Origin: Chryseobacterium camelliae | Lineage (GTDB): Bacteria; Bacteroidota; Bacteroidia; Flavobacteriales; Weeksellaceae | Length of the DNA: 64,000 nt | Reading direction: 5' to 3' | Assembly (NCBI RefSeq): GCF_030818575.1 | Contig: NZ_JAUTAL010000001.1 | Location: forward strand, 1,550,001-1,614,000 | Part shown: piece by piece, positions 55,294 through 63,404 of the stretch | Position numbering within the stretch: position 1 is the first letter of the stretch | How the letters are laid out: every line of letters starts with the position of its first letter | Notes under the pieces: generated by a model | Databases searched by the model: none | What the model saw: only the letters and a program-made list of their open reading frames with translations | What the model was told of the DNA's origin: nothing | Program-made: the position numbers and the translations under genes

Positions 55294-55311
55294 TATTATG
55301 CATGCATAATA
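55294..55311. promoter_or_regulatory. Perfect 18-bp palindrome upstream of etfBA
   Basis: TATTATGCATGCATAATA is its own reverse complement. It lies 92 bp upstream of the etfB start and 36 bp past the stop of the SDR gene. The shape is that of a dimeric repressor operator (for example TetR/FadR-like), but no regulator gene is adjacent. Confidence 0.5.
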
Positions 55312-55347
55312 CTTATAGATTTATTATTCAATACATTAGAAGTTCAA

Positions 55348-56052
55348 TCAGGCCGGTTTAGTTGCCCTGAATTCAACCTTGCTTGGTAAAACTCTTGGGT
55401 TCATCTTTAAAATATCCAGTATAAGGTTTCCCATATCTTCCGGCTGAATTTTCCAGCTGTCTTTCTCTGAAGGAATATTTCCGTTGAAATGGGTGGCAAC
55501 GGATCCAGGCATGATGACTGTAGATTTGATATTATATTTCCTGAGATCTATCATCGCTGCCTGTGTAAAGCCTACCACTCCAAATTTGGATGCATTATAA
55601 CCTGTTCCGTTTTCAAAGAAATTCGCCCCGGCAAGACTGGCAATGGTAATATAATATCCCTCGCTTTTCTTAAGTTCCTCCACAGCAGCTTTAAGAGTAT
55701 AAAACACACCGGTAAGATTGGTTCCTATCATGTCGTTCCATTCTTCTGCTGTAAGCTGATCAACAGGTTTAAAAATACCCAGTCCAGCATTAGCTATCAC
55801 GAAGTCCAGCCTGCCGAATTTTTCTTTTACAGCATCAATGGCCTGCTGTTCGCTTTCCAGGCTTCTTACATCGGAAACAATTCCCAGGACACTGCCGGAA
55901 TATTGTTTCAGTTCTTCTTCTGCTTTAAGCACATCTTCTTTTTTCCTTCCCGAAAAGGCAACCGACACTCCGTTTTCCAATAAGGTCTTCGCCACGCCGA
56001 AACCTATTCCTTTGGTTCCTCCTGTAATGTAGGCAACTTTGTTTTCTAGCAT
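55348..56052 (-). CDS. Short-chain dehydrogenase/reductase
   Basis: A 234-residue classical SDR. Cofactor motif TGGTKGIGFGVA is at residues 10-21, NAGLG near 88, the catalytic Ser in ITIASLAGANF, and the YNASK tetrad Tyr/Lys near residue 150. Closest in pattern to 3-ketoacyl-ACP/acetoacetyl-CoA reductase-like enzymes; substrate unknown. No partner gene. Confidence 0.9.
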   Translation of the reverse strand: MLENKVAYITGGTKGIGFGVAKTLLENGVSVAFSGRKKEDVLKAEEELKQYSGSVLGIVSDVRSLESEQQAIDAVKEKFGRLDFVIANAGLGIFKPVDQLTAEEWNDMIGTNLTGVFYTLKAAVEELKKSEGYYITIASLAGANFFENGTGYNASKFGVVGFTQAAMIDLRKYNIKSTVIMPGSVATHFNGNIPSEKDSWKIQPEDMGNLILDILKMNPRVLPSKVEFRATKPA

Positions 56053-56080
56053 AATATTTTTGAATTTAGTTCTTAAAAAT

Positions 56081-56112
56081 AAGAAAAACGCTCCGTTTGG
56101 AGCGTTTTTTAC
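56081..56112. terminator. Terminator after the T9SS cargo gene
   Basis: Stem AAAAACGCTCC / GGAGCGTTTTT (56084-56094 with 56099-56109, loop GTTT), T-rich on both sides, between the stop of the T9SS gene and the SDR start. Confidence 0.9.
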
Positions 56113-56132
56113 TAACTAACATTTGTCAGCAT

Positions 56133-57008
56133 TTATTCTTTAATAATTTTTTGAATATATACCTTACCATCACTAGCTTTTACTCTCAGGATATAATTTC
56201 CTTTAACAAACGATGACATATTTACCTCATTTACATTTTTACTATTGCTTATTGAAAGAATAGATCTGCCTGTTACATCATTAATCTCTATTGATTCTGA
56301 TCTTAGATTATTTCCAAACTTAAATCTTAAAATGTCTTTCACAGGATTTGGATAAATCTGCAAATCCCTTGAATTGATTACTTCTGTAGTTCCTAGAGTC
56401 GAATTTTGTCCTGTAACAGTCATTACCCATCTGGCAGTGGAAAAGCTCGCTAAAGCGCCCGTTCCTGTTGCTGTTGGTGTTGTAATACCACATGTGTCAG
56501 ATGCAAGATATGACGGGCCTGTTTGTGCGCCAGAATTTGTACCCATATAGAAAGATTGGGGAGGGGTAACATCGCCATCATGAAAGACTTCAAGAACAAA
56601 AGTACCACCTGCTGGAACATTAACATTTAAAGCTGTTCCTGTATTTACTATTGTCCCAGCACTTGCTGTAGTAATATTTACATTTGCTGTACCTAGTAAA
56701 GTAGGAGTTCCTGTTGGAAATGTACCTCCTGTCCAGTTATAAACAAGTACTTGAACGGGAAATGAAGAATTAGCCGTTTGAACTCCAAAGGCAACATTGG
56801 TAATCTTATAAGTATAATTAATCCCGTAATCTGACAATTTAAAAACTCTAATGTAAGAATTATCCGCTGTATAACCGTTTGTCTGACTACCACAAGCAAC
56901 TGAACCTGTTGGACTAACTGTAGTAGGTGTAGAACTTTGCGTAATCACCTGTGCAAAAGCCGTTCCTGCAAATACTAATGCAGATAAAAATGTAAAAGTT
57001 TTTTTCAT
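56133..57008 (-). CDS. Secreted protein with T9SS type A sorting domain
   Basis: A 291-residue exported protein: signal peptide MKKTFTFLSALVFAGTAFAQ, a central part rich in Thr, Gly, Val and Asn (TPTTVSPTGS, QVLVYNWTGG) with beta-sandwich character, and a C-terminal sorting domain with DLQIYPNPVKDIL, VTGRSILS and KGNYILRVKASDGKVYIQKIIKE as landmarks. It would cross the outer membrane by the type IX system and be surface-attached or released. The cargo part is not recognised; it has two cysteines only. Lower GC than neighbours, as is common for such cargo genes. Confidence 0.9.
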   Translation of the reverse strand: MKKTFTFLSALVFAGTAFAQVITQSSTPTTVSPTGSVACGSQTNGYTADNSYIRVFKLSDYGINYTYKITNVAFGVQTANSSFPVQVLVYNWTGGTFPTGTPTLLGTANVNITTASAGTIVNTGTALNVNVPAGGTFVLEVFHDGDVTPPQSFYMGTNSGAQTGPSYLASDTCGITTPTATGTGALASFSTARWVMTVTGQNSTLGTTEVINSRDLQIYPNPVKDILRFKFGNNLRSESIEINDVTGRSILSISNSKNVNEVNMSSFVKGNYILRVKASDGKVYIQKIIKE

Positions 57009-57044
57009 AATATTTTTTATTTTATTGATATACTTAGTAAATAT

Positions 57045-57077
57045 AAAAAAATCCCATAATATTTATGGGATTTTTTT
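57045..57077 (-). terminator. Terminator of the M20 dipeptidase gene
   Basis: Stem AAATCCCATAA / TTATGGGATTT (around 57049-57059 with 57063-57073) flanked by A and T runs, 22 nt past the stop at 57099. Confidence 0.85.
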
Positions 57078-57098
57078 ATATAAATTTTTGAATTTCAA

Positions 57099-58478
57099 TC
57101 ATTTTGCATAATTATCAAAAAACAAAGGTATACTCTCAATTCCTTTATAAAAATTGAAGAGGCCGTAATGCTCGTTCGGGGAATGGATGGCATCAGAATC
57201 CAGGCCGAATCCCATCAGGACAGATTTGGCTTCAAGTACTTTTTCAAACATGGCCGTAATCGGGATGCTTCCTCCTCCCCTGTATGGAAGAACTTCCTTA
57301 CCAAATGAAGATTCCATTGCTTTTTTGGCCGCCTGGAACTCTTTTGTATCGGTTGGCAAGACGTAGGGCATTCCACCGTGGTGAGGCGTTACTTTTACTT
57401 TTACCGTATCTGGGGCTATCTTTTTGAAATAGGCAGTGAATTTCTCAGTAATTTCTTCAGGAGTCTGATAAGGTACCAGACGCATGGAAATCTTGGCAAA
57501 TGCTTTGGAAGGAATTACTGTTTTGGCTCCCTCTCCTGTATAACCGCCCCAGATTCCGTTGCAGTCCAGCGTAGGGCGGATCGATGTTCTTTCCAAAGTG
57601 GTATATCCTATTTCACCTTCCACATTACTCAGTCCGATCGATTTCTTAAATTCTTCAGGATTGTCTTTTAGCTTGTTCATTTCAGCTCTTTCTTCATCTG
57701 AAACATCCTGAACGTTATCATAAAAACCATCGATGGTAATCTGACCATCCTCATCAATCAGCTGCGCAATCATTCTGGAAAGCACATGGATAGGGTTAGG
57801 CACAGCTCCACCATACAGTCCTGAATGAAGGTCCCTGTTTGGTCCTTCCACTTCTACTTCCACATAACTTAATCCTCTCAGTCCTGTGGTAACAGTCGGC
57901 TGCTCATTACTGTAAATATGGGTATCAGAAATCAGGATGCAGTCACACGCTAATTTGTCTTTATTTTCGTTTACAAAATCACCCAGGCTTACAGAACCTA
58001 CTTCTTCTTCTCCTTCCAGGATAAACTTAACATTGCAAGGAAGTGTATTGGTTTTCATCATAGCTTCAAATGCCTTCAGATGCATAAAGAACTGTCCCTT
58101 ATCATCGGCTGATCCTCTGGCAAAAATAGCCCCTTCAGGATGAAGCTCGGTTTTTTCAATATAAGGTTCAAAAGGAGGTTTTTTCCATAATTCAAGCGGA
58201 TCTGCGGGCTGAACATCATAATGGCCATAAACCAGTACTGTAGGCAGGCTCTGATCCAGAATTTTTTCACCAAAAACAATTGGGTAACCTTTAGTCTGGC
58301 AAATTTCAACATGATCTGCTCCTGCATTTTTCAGGTGCTGAGCGCATACTTCGGCACATTGTAAGACATCATTTTTATAAGCAGGATCTGCGGAAATGGA
58401 AGGAATTCTCAGTAATTCAAATAATTCATCCACGAAACGCTGTTTATTTTCGTGAATGTAATGTAAGGTCTCTTGCAT
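57099..58478 (-). CDS. M20 family dipeptidase
   Basis: A 459-residue zinc dipeptidase (carnosinase/CNDP-like branch of M20). Zinc ligands: VYGHYDVQPADP (His, Asp), ARGSADDKGQFFMH (Asp) and EGEEEVGSVSLGDF (catalytic Glu and ligand Glu), with a dimerisation domain between and GGGSIPITAMF plus HSPNEHY at the end. The start at 58478 is required because the longer frame to 58529 would run through a terminator hairpin. Cytoplasmic. Confidence 0.95.
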   Translation of the reverse strand: MQETLHYIHENKQRFVDELFELLRIPSISADPAYKNDVLQCAEVCAQHLKNAGADHVEICQTKGYPIVFGEKILDQSLPTVLVYGHYDVQPADPLELWKKPPFEPYIEKTELHPEGAIFARGSADDKGQFFMHLKAFEAMMKTNTLPCNVKFILEGEEEVGSVSLGDFVNENKDKLACDCILISDTHIYSNEQPTVTTGLRGLSYVEVEVEGPNRDLHSGLYGGAVPNPIHVLSRMIAQLIDEDGQITIDGFYDNVQDVSDEERAEMNKLKDNPEEFKKSIGLSNVEGEIGYTTLERTSIRPTLDCNGIWGGYTGEGAKTVIPSKAFAKISMRLVPYQTPEEITEKFTAYFKKIAPDTVKVKVTPHHGGMPYVLPTDTKEFQAAKKAMESSFGKEVLPYRGGGSIPITAMFEKVLEAKSVLMGFGLDSDAIHSPNEHYGLFNFYKGIESIPLFFDNYAK

Positions 58479-58501
58479 CGTAAAATTTATTTCGTTAAAA
58501 A

Positions 58502-58528
58502 TAAAAAAAATGCCCTGCTCGGGCAACA
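58502..58528 (-). terminator. Second hairpin between the small lipoprotein and the dipeptidase
   Basis: GCCC / GGGC stem (58512-58515 with 58521-58524, extended by A/T pairs) with a minus-strand run of eight T residues, upstream of the dipeptidase start. Confidence 0.7.
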
Positions 58529-58571
58529 AAAAACTAAGAATTCTGGTCTGTAAACTTAAAGAGTTTCGGAC

Positions 58572-58600
58572 AAAAAAATATCCTGCAGATGTGCAGGATA
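58572..58600 (-). terminator. Terminator of the 58622 lipoprotein gene
   Basis: Nine-bp stem TATCCTGCA / TGCAGGATA (58579-58587 with 58592-58600, loop GATG) with a minus-strand T-run, 22 nt past the stop. Confidence 0.88.
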
Positions 58601-58621
58601 GTTATGCTTGATGGATATCTA

Positions 58622-58915
58622 TTAATGTCCGGCTTGTGGAGTATGCGTTTCAGCAGGCTTCCCAGCTTCCGCAGGTTTAGCTTCATCTGCTGGTTTTGTT
58701 GCTGCAGTATCCGTTTTGGCAGGCGTTTCATGACCTCCGTGCATATCTGCTGTATAGTCTGAAAGTTTATCCTGTTCACCGCTGGTTTGCTCATCATCTG
58801 AATACCTTTCTACACCTTCTTCCAGCTTGATTACTTTTTTATTACCGCCGGCCTGTACTTTCTTACAGCTTACGGCCATAGCTGCAACAGCTGCACATAT
58901 GATTAATTTTCTCAT
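58622..58915 (-). CDS. Low-complexity small lipoprotein
   Basis: A 97-residue lipoprotein: signal MRKLIICAAVAAMAVSC, Cys17. The mature 80 residues are Ala/Pro/Glu/Lys/Thr-rich and mostly disordered (repeated KPADEAKPAEAGKPAE-type units and HGGHE). Likely a flexible outer-membrane or periplasmic tether. A TACTTTTG promoter lies 20 nt upstream and a terminator follows, so it is an independent gene. Confidence 0.78.
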   Translation of the reverse strand: MRKLIICAAVAAMAVSCKKVQAGGNKKVIKLEEGVERYSDDEQTSGEQDKLSDYTADMHGGHETPAKTDTAATKPADEAKPAEAGKPAETHTPQAGH

Positions 58916-58934
58916 GCTCCAATTTTTGATTGTC

Positions 58935-58942
58935 CAAAAGTA
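58935..58942 (-). promoter_or_regulatory. Promoter of the small lipoprotein gene (TACTTTTG)
   Basis: Full TAnnTTTG match on the minus strand, 19 nt before the start codon. Confidence 0.6.
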
Positions 58943-58970
58943 AGAAATCTTGCATTTTTCGGCAACATTT

Positions 58971-60149
58971 TCACACTGATTTTAAAATAATTTTACCTTT
59001 TTTGGATTGTGTAAAAATAAGGTACTGGTCTCCCCCATCCTTTAACTGGTATTTTTTCTTGATTTCCTCAGGCTTCAAAGGATGGTTTTTGGAAATAATA
59101 TTAAACTGCCCTTTTTTCTTAATCTCTTTACCATCAATGCTTTCCACCTGTAGAATCCGCCCCGGAAAGTCTTCTACAAAGTGATCCGAAGTATAGAAAT
59201 GGGTGTTGGGATGCAGTTTTTTCAGATTAAACCTTTGTGAGGCCAGATTAAACGTTCCGGCCTTGAGTATGGCATTATTCGGAATATACAGGTACTTCTG
59301 CGGTTCAGAATATTCAACATGGGCTGTTTCTTCATCACCAATGGTATAGTTAAAAGGTCGTTCACCGGTTTCAAGATTGATACAGCAAACGCTAACGTGT
59401 TGATTTGGATGGCCGGAAAGGAATATGACAATCTCCTTTACATCATTTTTCACAGCAATAATATCTATTCTGAACAGGGCAGGAACCACCGAAATAAGAT
59501 ATTTAAGGTCTATCAGCGGAGAGAGTTTGATCACCAATGTTTCAGAAATCGCCAATAGTCTTTTCTGAATATCAAGTACATTCGGAGAAAGGTGCTCCAA
59601 CAGGAATACTTTATTTTTCTGCTGGTCACGCCTTGCCGGATCAAGATAAATGACATCAAAATGTTCTCTGTTATGATGTAAAAAATCTTCGAGATGATTG
59701 TTGATGAATCGTGCCTTTCTGCCAAGCACACCCCAGTTATGTTCAACTGTTTCCAGCAGACCGGAATTTTGCTCTACAAGCGTGACTTCTTTGAAGTCCT
59801 TTGAAAGATAATACGCATCAATGCCGAAGCCGGCTGTAAGATCAATGAATTTTTCCCCTTTTAAAAACGTTGATTTATAACTGGCTGTTTTTTCCGATGA
59901 GGCCTGCTCAAGATTCAGTTGCGGCGGAAAAATAATGCCTTCTTTGAGCAGGAAAGGAAATTTCTTTTCTGCCACCTGCTTACCTTTAATCTGCTGGACG
60001 ATCTCCTGCATGGTTACTTCAGGAAATGGAGATTTTTTTAAAAGCAATGCAGGAAGATCAGCATGGAGATTTTTCTGAATATATTCCTGAATGGTATGTT
60101 CTAAAATTTTAATCACTAATGTATTGTAAAAACGGTTAGCAGCAATCAT
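58971..60149 (-). CDS. THUMP-like class I SAM-dependent methyltransferase
   Basis: A 392-residue protein resembling the Bacteroidetes PG_1098 type. The SAM site is FIDLTAGFGIDAYYLSKDF (about residues 100-118), the acidic loop VTLVEQNS follows and IYLDPARRDQ contains an aromatic/Pro motif (DPAR) of the nucleic-acid-modifying kind; the C-terminal half carries the ferredoxin-like and THUMP-like segments. RNA is the probable substrate, by family. The start may instead be a GTG at 60116 (VIKILEHT). Confidence 0.82.
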   Translation of the reverse strand: MIAANRFYNTLVIKILEHTIQEYIQKNLHADLPALLLKKSPFPEVTMQEIVQQIKGKQVAEKKFPFLLKEGIIFPPQLNLEQASSEKTASYKSTFLKGEKFIDLTAGFGIDAYYLSKDFKEVTLVEQNSGLLETVEHNWGVLGRKARFINNHLEDFLHHNREHFDVIYLDPARRDQQKNKVFLLEHLSPNVLDIQKRLLAISETLVIKLSPLIDLKYLISVVPALFRIDIIAVKNDVKEIVIFLSGHPNQHVSVCCINLETGERPFNYTIGDEETAHVEYSEPQKYLYIPNNAILKAGTFNLASQRFNLKKLHPNTHFYTSDHFVEDFPGRILQVESIDGKEIKKKGQFNIISKNHPLKPEEIKKKYQLKDGGDQYLIFTQSKKGKIILKSV

Positions 60150-60196
60150 ATATGGAAAGTCCCATATTACTAGGGTTACGGATTATTTGCTGATAA

Positions 60197-60640
60197 TTAT
60201 CGCTTATAAAAAATATAATCTGCAGGTACGGGATCAATACTGCTGTTTTTCAGCAGCATATTAATCTGCCCTCTGTGATAAGTAGAATGGTTAACAGCAT
60301 GGAAAAGCATTTCAAAAATGCTGTTTTCAAATGTTGTTCCCTTTGAATTATGGTATTCTATTCTCTGATCAAGATCGGAATCATTGATGATCCCAATACT
60401 TTTTTGATGGTTGCTGCTGTTTATTCCTTCCAGGTTTTCGAAAGGATTGGTCTGCCAGACATCAAAGGTCTTTTCACCAATAATCCTTGCATTCCAGATC
60501 TGCTGGGCATTCAGGGTATGATTGATCAGCCTGATGATTCTTTCATCTACCTTTGCTATATTTCCGGCAATCACCTCAATAATTTCCCGGTTGAAATAAT
60601 GGGTGTAGTCAAATAAATCAATCAGTTTTTCTTTCATCAT
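60197..60640 (-). CDS. DinB-family protein
   Basis: A 147-residue four-helix-bundle protein of the DinB/YfiT superfamily: HYFNREIIEVIAGN (His1), NHTLNAQQIWNARII with the helix-2 histidine, and FHAVNHSTYHRGQINML, the HxxxHxxxH-like zinc signature. Such proteins are metal-dependent thiol S-transferases or have unknown function. Its start codon overlaps the mutA stop codon by 4 bp (ATGA-type), so it is translationally coupled to mutA. Confidence 0.9.
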   Translation of the reverse strand: MMKEKLIDLFDYTHYFNREIIEVIAGNIAKVDERIIRLINHTLNAQQIWNARIIGEKTFDVWQTNPFENLEGINSSNHQKSIGIINDSDLDQRIEYHNSKGTTFENSIFEMLFHAVNHSTYHRGQINMLLKNSSIDPVPADYIFYKR

Positions 60641-61794
60641 TCAAACATTTCTGCCCATCGGACAGGTTTTATCTCTTTTTCACTATAGAGTTCACCCACT
60701 GTTTTTTTAACGTCTAATTTCGGGTACAGATTGACTCCGATCAACTTTATCCTGCCTTCTTCCACCCATTGCTGTTCTTCTACAGCATGGTTGTAGATTT
60801 CTTTCTGAATCCAGCCCTGTTTGAGGAGTTCCAGATATCCTCCTTTTTCCTCAATAGCCACAAAAAAGGCCCAGGAGTTCTCTGCGATCTGCTTCGTAAG
60901 GTCTTCCACATAATAACTGCCATTGGCGGCATCTTCAAATACGTTAATGATGCTTTCGTAAGCCAGAACAATCTGCTGTTTGAATGATATCTCTTCTGAA
61001 TTTTCCGTACTTTTCTCTAGCAGATAGTTATTGCTGAATACCGCATCTGCTCCGCCGATCATGGCCGCTGCTAATTCCAGGGAAGACCTGATAAGGTTGT
61101 TCTCATGATCTGCCACAGATTTGTTCCTAAGCGATGTTTCTGCGAAAATATAAGGAATATCATCCCTTCCGTATTCTTTTGAAAGCTGATTAAAAACCAG
61201 CCTGAAAGCCCTAAGCTTAGCTACTTCAAAAAAGTAGTTGGCTCCTACGGCCAGCCTGAATATGAGCCGATCCAGGATATCCGGTCCGTATACTTCAATC
61301 AGTTCTTTTGCTTTGGCCAAGGCTATTCCTAACTGCTGACTGATGGATGCACCAGCATTCTGATGAAATGAAACATCCACGGCGATATTCCTCCTGAAAT
61401 TTTTGGCCAGCAGTTCTTTTGTCAGCTGATCATCGATGAGCGCATTCTGTTCATCAAAAACATCAATCAGGGAAAAATACTGATCTTCTTCTTCGGGGCT
61501 GATGTGACCGGCCAGATCTTTATTGTTGACGAAAATGGTCTTCTGTTCAAGATGCTCCACGTTATGCTCGAGCATAAAGGCAAATACATCTTCCTCCAGG
61601 CTCTCGTGATATAGAGCTACCAGGTGGGTATTTTCTTCAACCTTGGGGATGTTAGGCAGCGGTTTGCTGACAGTATCGTAGAAAGGCTTTACTTCAAGTC
61701 CTTCCAGATTTTCTTTCCTGAGCACGGCATCAATATCTTCTGTCTTCAGCTGTTTCTTTACCAGGCTTTCCCAACGGGTGAATGTATCTGACAT
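60637..61794 (-). CDS. mutA: Methylmalonyl-CoA mutase small (beta) subunit
   Basis: A 385-residue member of the methylmalonyl-CoA mutase family lacking the B12-binding domain, hence the non-catalytic small subunit. Landmarks are GLEVKPFYD, the DVSFHQNAGASISQQLGIALAKA helix, FRLAVGANYFFEVAKLRAFR and SYYVEDLTKQIAE (barrel and substrate-tunnel regions). It partners with the B12-binding large subunit to convert succinyl-CoA and methylmalonyl-CoA. The large-subunit gene is not next to it; DinB follows instead. Confidence 0.88.
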   Translation of the reverse strand: MSDTFTRWESLVKKQLKTEDIDAVLRKENLEGLEVKPFYDTVSKPLPNIPKVEENTHLVALYHESLEEDVFAFMLEHNVEHLEQKTIFVNNKDLAGHISPEEEDQYFSLIDVFDEQNALIDDQLTKELLAKNFRRNIAVDVSFHQNAGASISQQLGIALAKAKELIEVYGPDILDRLIFRLAVGANYFFEVAKLRAFRLVFNQLSKEYGRDDIPYIFAETSLRNKSVADHENNLIRSSLELAAAMIGGADAVFSNNYLLEKSTENSEEISFKQQIVLAYESIINVFEDAANGSYYVEDLTKQIAENSWAFFVAIEEKGGYLELLKQGWIQKEIYNHAVEEQQWVEEGRIKLIGVNLYPKLDVKKTVGELYSEKEIKPVRWAEMFE

Positions 61795-61830
61795 GGTTTG
61801 TTTGTGATTTATGATTGGCAGGTTATGGAT

Positions 61831-61887
61831 AATAGTGAATAGTCAGTGGTGAACTAGCATGTTGATATAAATTGACCGTTCACTATT
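61831..61887. repeat. Short inverted repeat before mutA
   Basis: AATAGTGAA at 61831-61839 pairs with TTCACTATT at 61879-61887, with partial extension on both arms. It lies in the 105-bp gap between the DivIC-like gene and mutA. Confidence 0.5.
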
Positions 61888-61899
61888 GATTTCCAGCAA

Positions 61900-62259
61900 T
61901 TACTTATTTTTTGCAATATGAGTACTATCTGCGACCAGGATGAAAATTTCCTCATTCGGTTTCTTCATGAAATAGTTCTCCCTTGCATATTTTTCTTTTT
62001 CAGATTTGTTGTTCATCAGTTTTTTATAAAACGCGTCGTTCTTCTCGTATTCGGTTTTATAGTACTGCAGCTGCTCTTCATACTTCCCGATTTCGCCGTT
62101 AAGCTCGTTAATTACAAGGAATGAAGTTTTGTCAAAGAAAATCATCCATACTAGAAACAGGACTATAGTAATCGTATATTTATTCAGAACATATTTCTGA
62201 ATAAGTTTCAGTGTTTCTGACTTGGGCTGGATGTCTTTAATTAAATCTTTTGCTGACAT
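61900..62259 (-). CDS. Septum formation initiator (FtsB/DivIC-like)
   Basis: A 119-residue bitopic membrane protein: a short cytoplasmic N-terminus, one membrane helix (about residues 31-48, ITIVLFLVWMIFFDKTSF), a periplasmic coiled coil (LNGEIGKYEEQLQYYKTEYEKND) and the conserved KYARENYFMKKPNEEIF end typical of FtsB/DivIC. Part of the division complex with FtsL/FtsQ. It begins 2 bp after udk, hence co-transcribed. Confidence 0.9.
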   Translation of the reverse strand: MSAKDLIKDIQPKSETLKLIQKYVLNKYTITIVLFLVWMIFFDKTSFLVINELNGEIGKYEEQLQYYKTEYEKNDAFYKKLMNNKSEKEKYARENYFMKKPNEEIFILVADSTHIAKNK

Positions 62260-62261
62260 GT

Positions 62262-62876
62262 CTAGTGTTTTCTGAGTGAGTTTTTGATAACTGTCGTTAA
62301 AAAATCAATCGCAACGGAATTCTGTCTCATATTCGGAATGATTAGATCCGCTTCATTTTTTGAGGGTTCGATGAATTCCTGATGCATCGGCTTTAAGGTA
62401 GTCTGATACCGGTGCAGTACTTCATTCAGGTCTCTTCCCCTCTCCTGTGTATCCCTCCTGATCCTCCTGATCAGCCTTTCATCCGAATCGGCGTGAACAA
62501 AAACTTTCAGGTCAAATTCCTTCAGCAACTCCTTATTGGTAAGAACAAGGATTCCCTCTACCACCAAAACATTTTTAGGCTCTACCGTTACATGGTCTCC
62601 GGTCCTGGAATGGGTCACAAAGCTGTAAATCGGCTGCTCAATGGGTTGGCTGTTTTTAAGCGCTCTTACATGCTGTATCAGGAGATCAAAATCTATGGAT
62701 TTCGGATGGTCGTAGTTCAACGCTTCCCGCTCTACCAGGGTTAGGTTATGATTATCATGGTAATAATTATCCTGTGAAAGGATATTCATTCCTTCAATGT
62801 CAAGCTGCTGAATGATTTTATCAACAACCGTAGTTTTGCCGGATCCTGTTCCTCCTGCAATTCCGATTACAAGCAT
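62262..62876 (-). CDS. udk: Uridine kinase
   Basis: A 204-residue uridine/cytidine kinase using ATP or GTP in pyrimidine salvage. P-loop IGIAGGTGSGKTTV at residues 4-17; LSQDNYYHD and NYDHPKSIDFDLL substrate sites; RIRRDTQERGRDL lid helix. Complete. A TATATTTG promoter lies 25 nt upstream, and the DivIC-like gene follows after 2 bp. Confidence 0.97.
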   Translation of the reverse strand: MLVIGIAGGTGSGKTTVVDKIIQQLDIEGMNILSQDNYYHDNHNLTLVEREALNYDHPKSIDFDLLIQHVRALKNSQPIEQPIYSFVTHSRTGDHVTVEPKNVLVVEGILVLTNKELLKEFDLKVFVHADSDERLIRRIRRDTQERGRDLNEVLHRYQTTLKPMHQEFIEPSKNEADLIIPNMRQNSVAIDFLTTVIKNSLRKH

Positions 62877-62901
62877 TATTTTATCTTTTCTTATCTTTTT
62901 A

Positions 62902-62909
62902 CAAATATA
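62902..62909 (-). promoter_or_regulatory. Promoter of udk (TATATTTG)
   Basis: Full TAnnTTTG match on the minus strand, 25 nt before the start codon. Confidence 0.65.
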
Positions 62910-63051
62910 GTATTTTAGGTAAGACGGGAGAAGAGCATGAAATTAAAAGATCAAATTATTTAAAATCGAAAAATTGAAAGATTTAATACATTGAATAATT
63001 ACTGAATAATCGGAAATCTTGCTTTTTTATGGATCTACATTAGGGGTTATA

Positions 63052-63083
63052 TAAAAAAATCCGGCATACTGTGATGCCGGAAA
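63052..63083 (-). terminator. Terminator of clpS
   Basis: Eight-bp stem TCCGGCAT / ATGCCGGA (63060-63067 with 63074-63081, loop ACTGTG) and a minus-strand T-run; 5 nt past the clpS stop. Confidence 0.88.
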
Positions 63084-63087
63084 GTTT

Positions 63088-63393
63088 TTATACGATTTCG
63101 CTTGTCAGTTCCCTTGAAAGCAGTTTCTCATGCATGGGTTTCAGAAGATCCATGGAGCCTGTCTTTACGGTACATTTACCTTTATAATGCACCAGCATAG
63201 TACATTGTTCGGCCTGTTCTAGGGTGTGTTTGCAGATTTCTATCAGGCAGTCGATCACATAGTCAAAAGTATGAACATCATCATTATGTAAAATCAGCTT
63301 GTACACATCATCCGTGTCATCCAGCACCAGGACTTCTTCTTCGTACTGGCGTTTCGGATCATCATAATCTCTTATACTATTATAAAAAATCAT
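63088..63393 (-). CDS. clpS: ATP-dependent Clp protease adaptor ClpS
   Basis: A 101-residue adaptor that hands N-degron substrates to ClpAP. The core reads YKLILHNDDVHTFDYVIDCL (the HNDD/N-T-x-x-x-V region that recognises the N-terminal residue) followed by HTLEQAEQCTMLVHYKGKCTV. The N-terminal extension of about 25 residues is acidic. It lies 11 bp after the CorC-like gene and probably shares its transcript. Confidence 0.95.
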   Translation of the reverse strand: MIFYNSIRDYDDPKRQYEEEVLVLDDTDDVYKLILHNDDVHTFDYVIDCLIEICKHTLEQAEQCTMLVHYKGKCTVKTGSMDLLKPMHEKLLSRELTSEIV

Positions 63394-63404
63394 ACAGAAA
63401 AAGT

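Noticed and set aside
58534..58797. 87-residue minus-strand ORF
   Set aside because: Out-of-frame reading of the low-complexity lipoprotein gene and its terminator.
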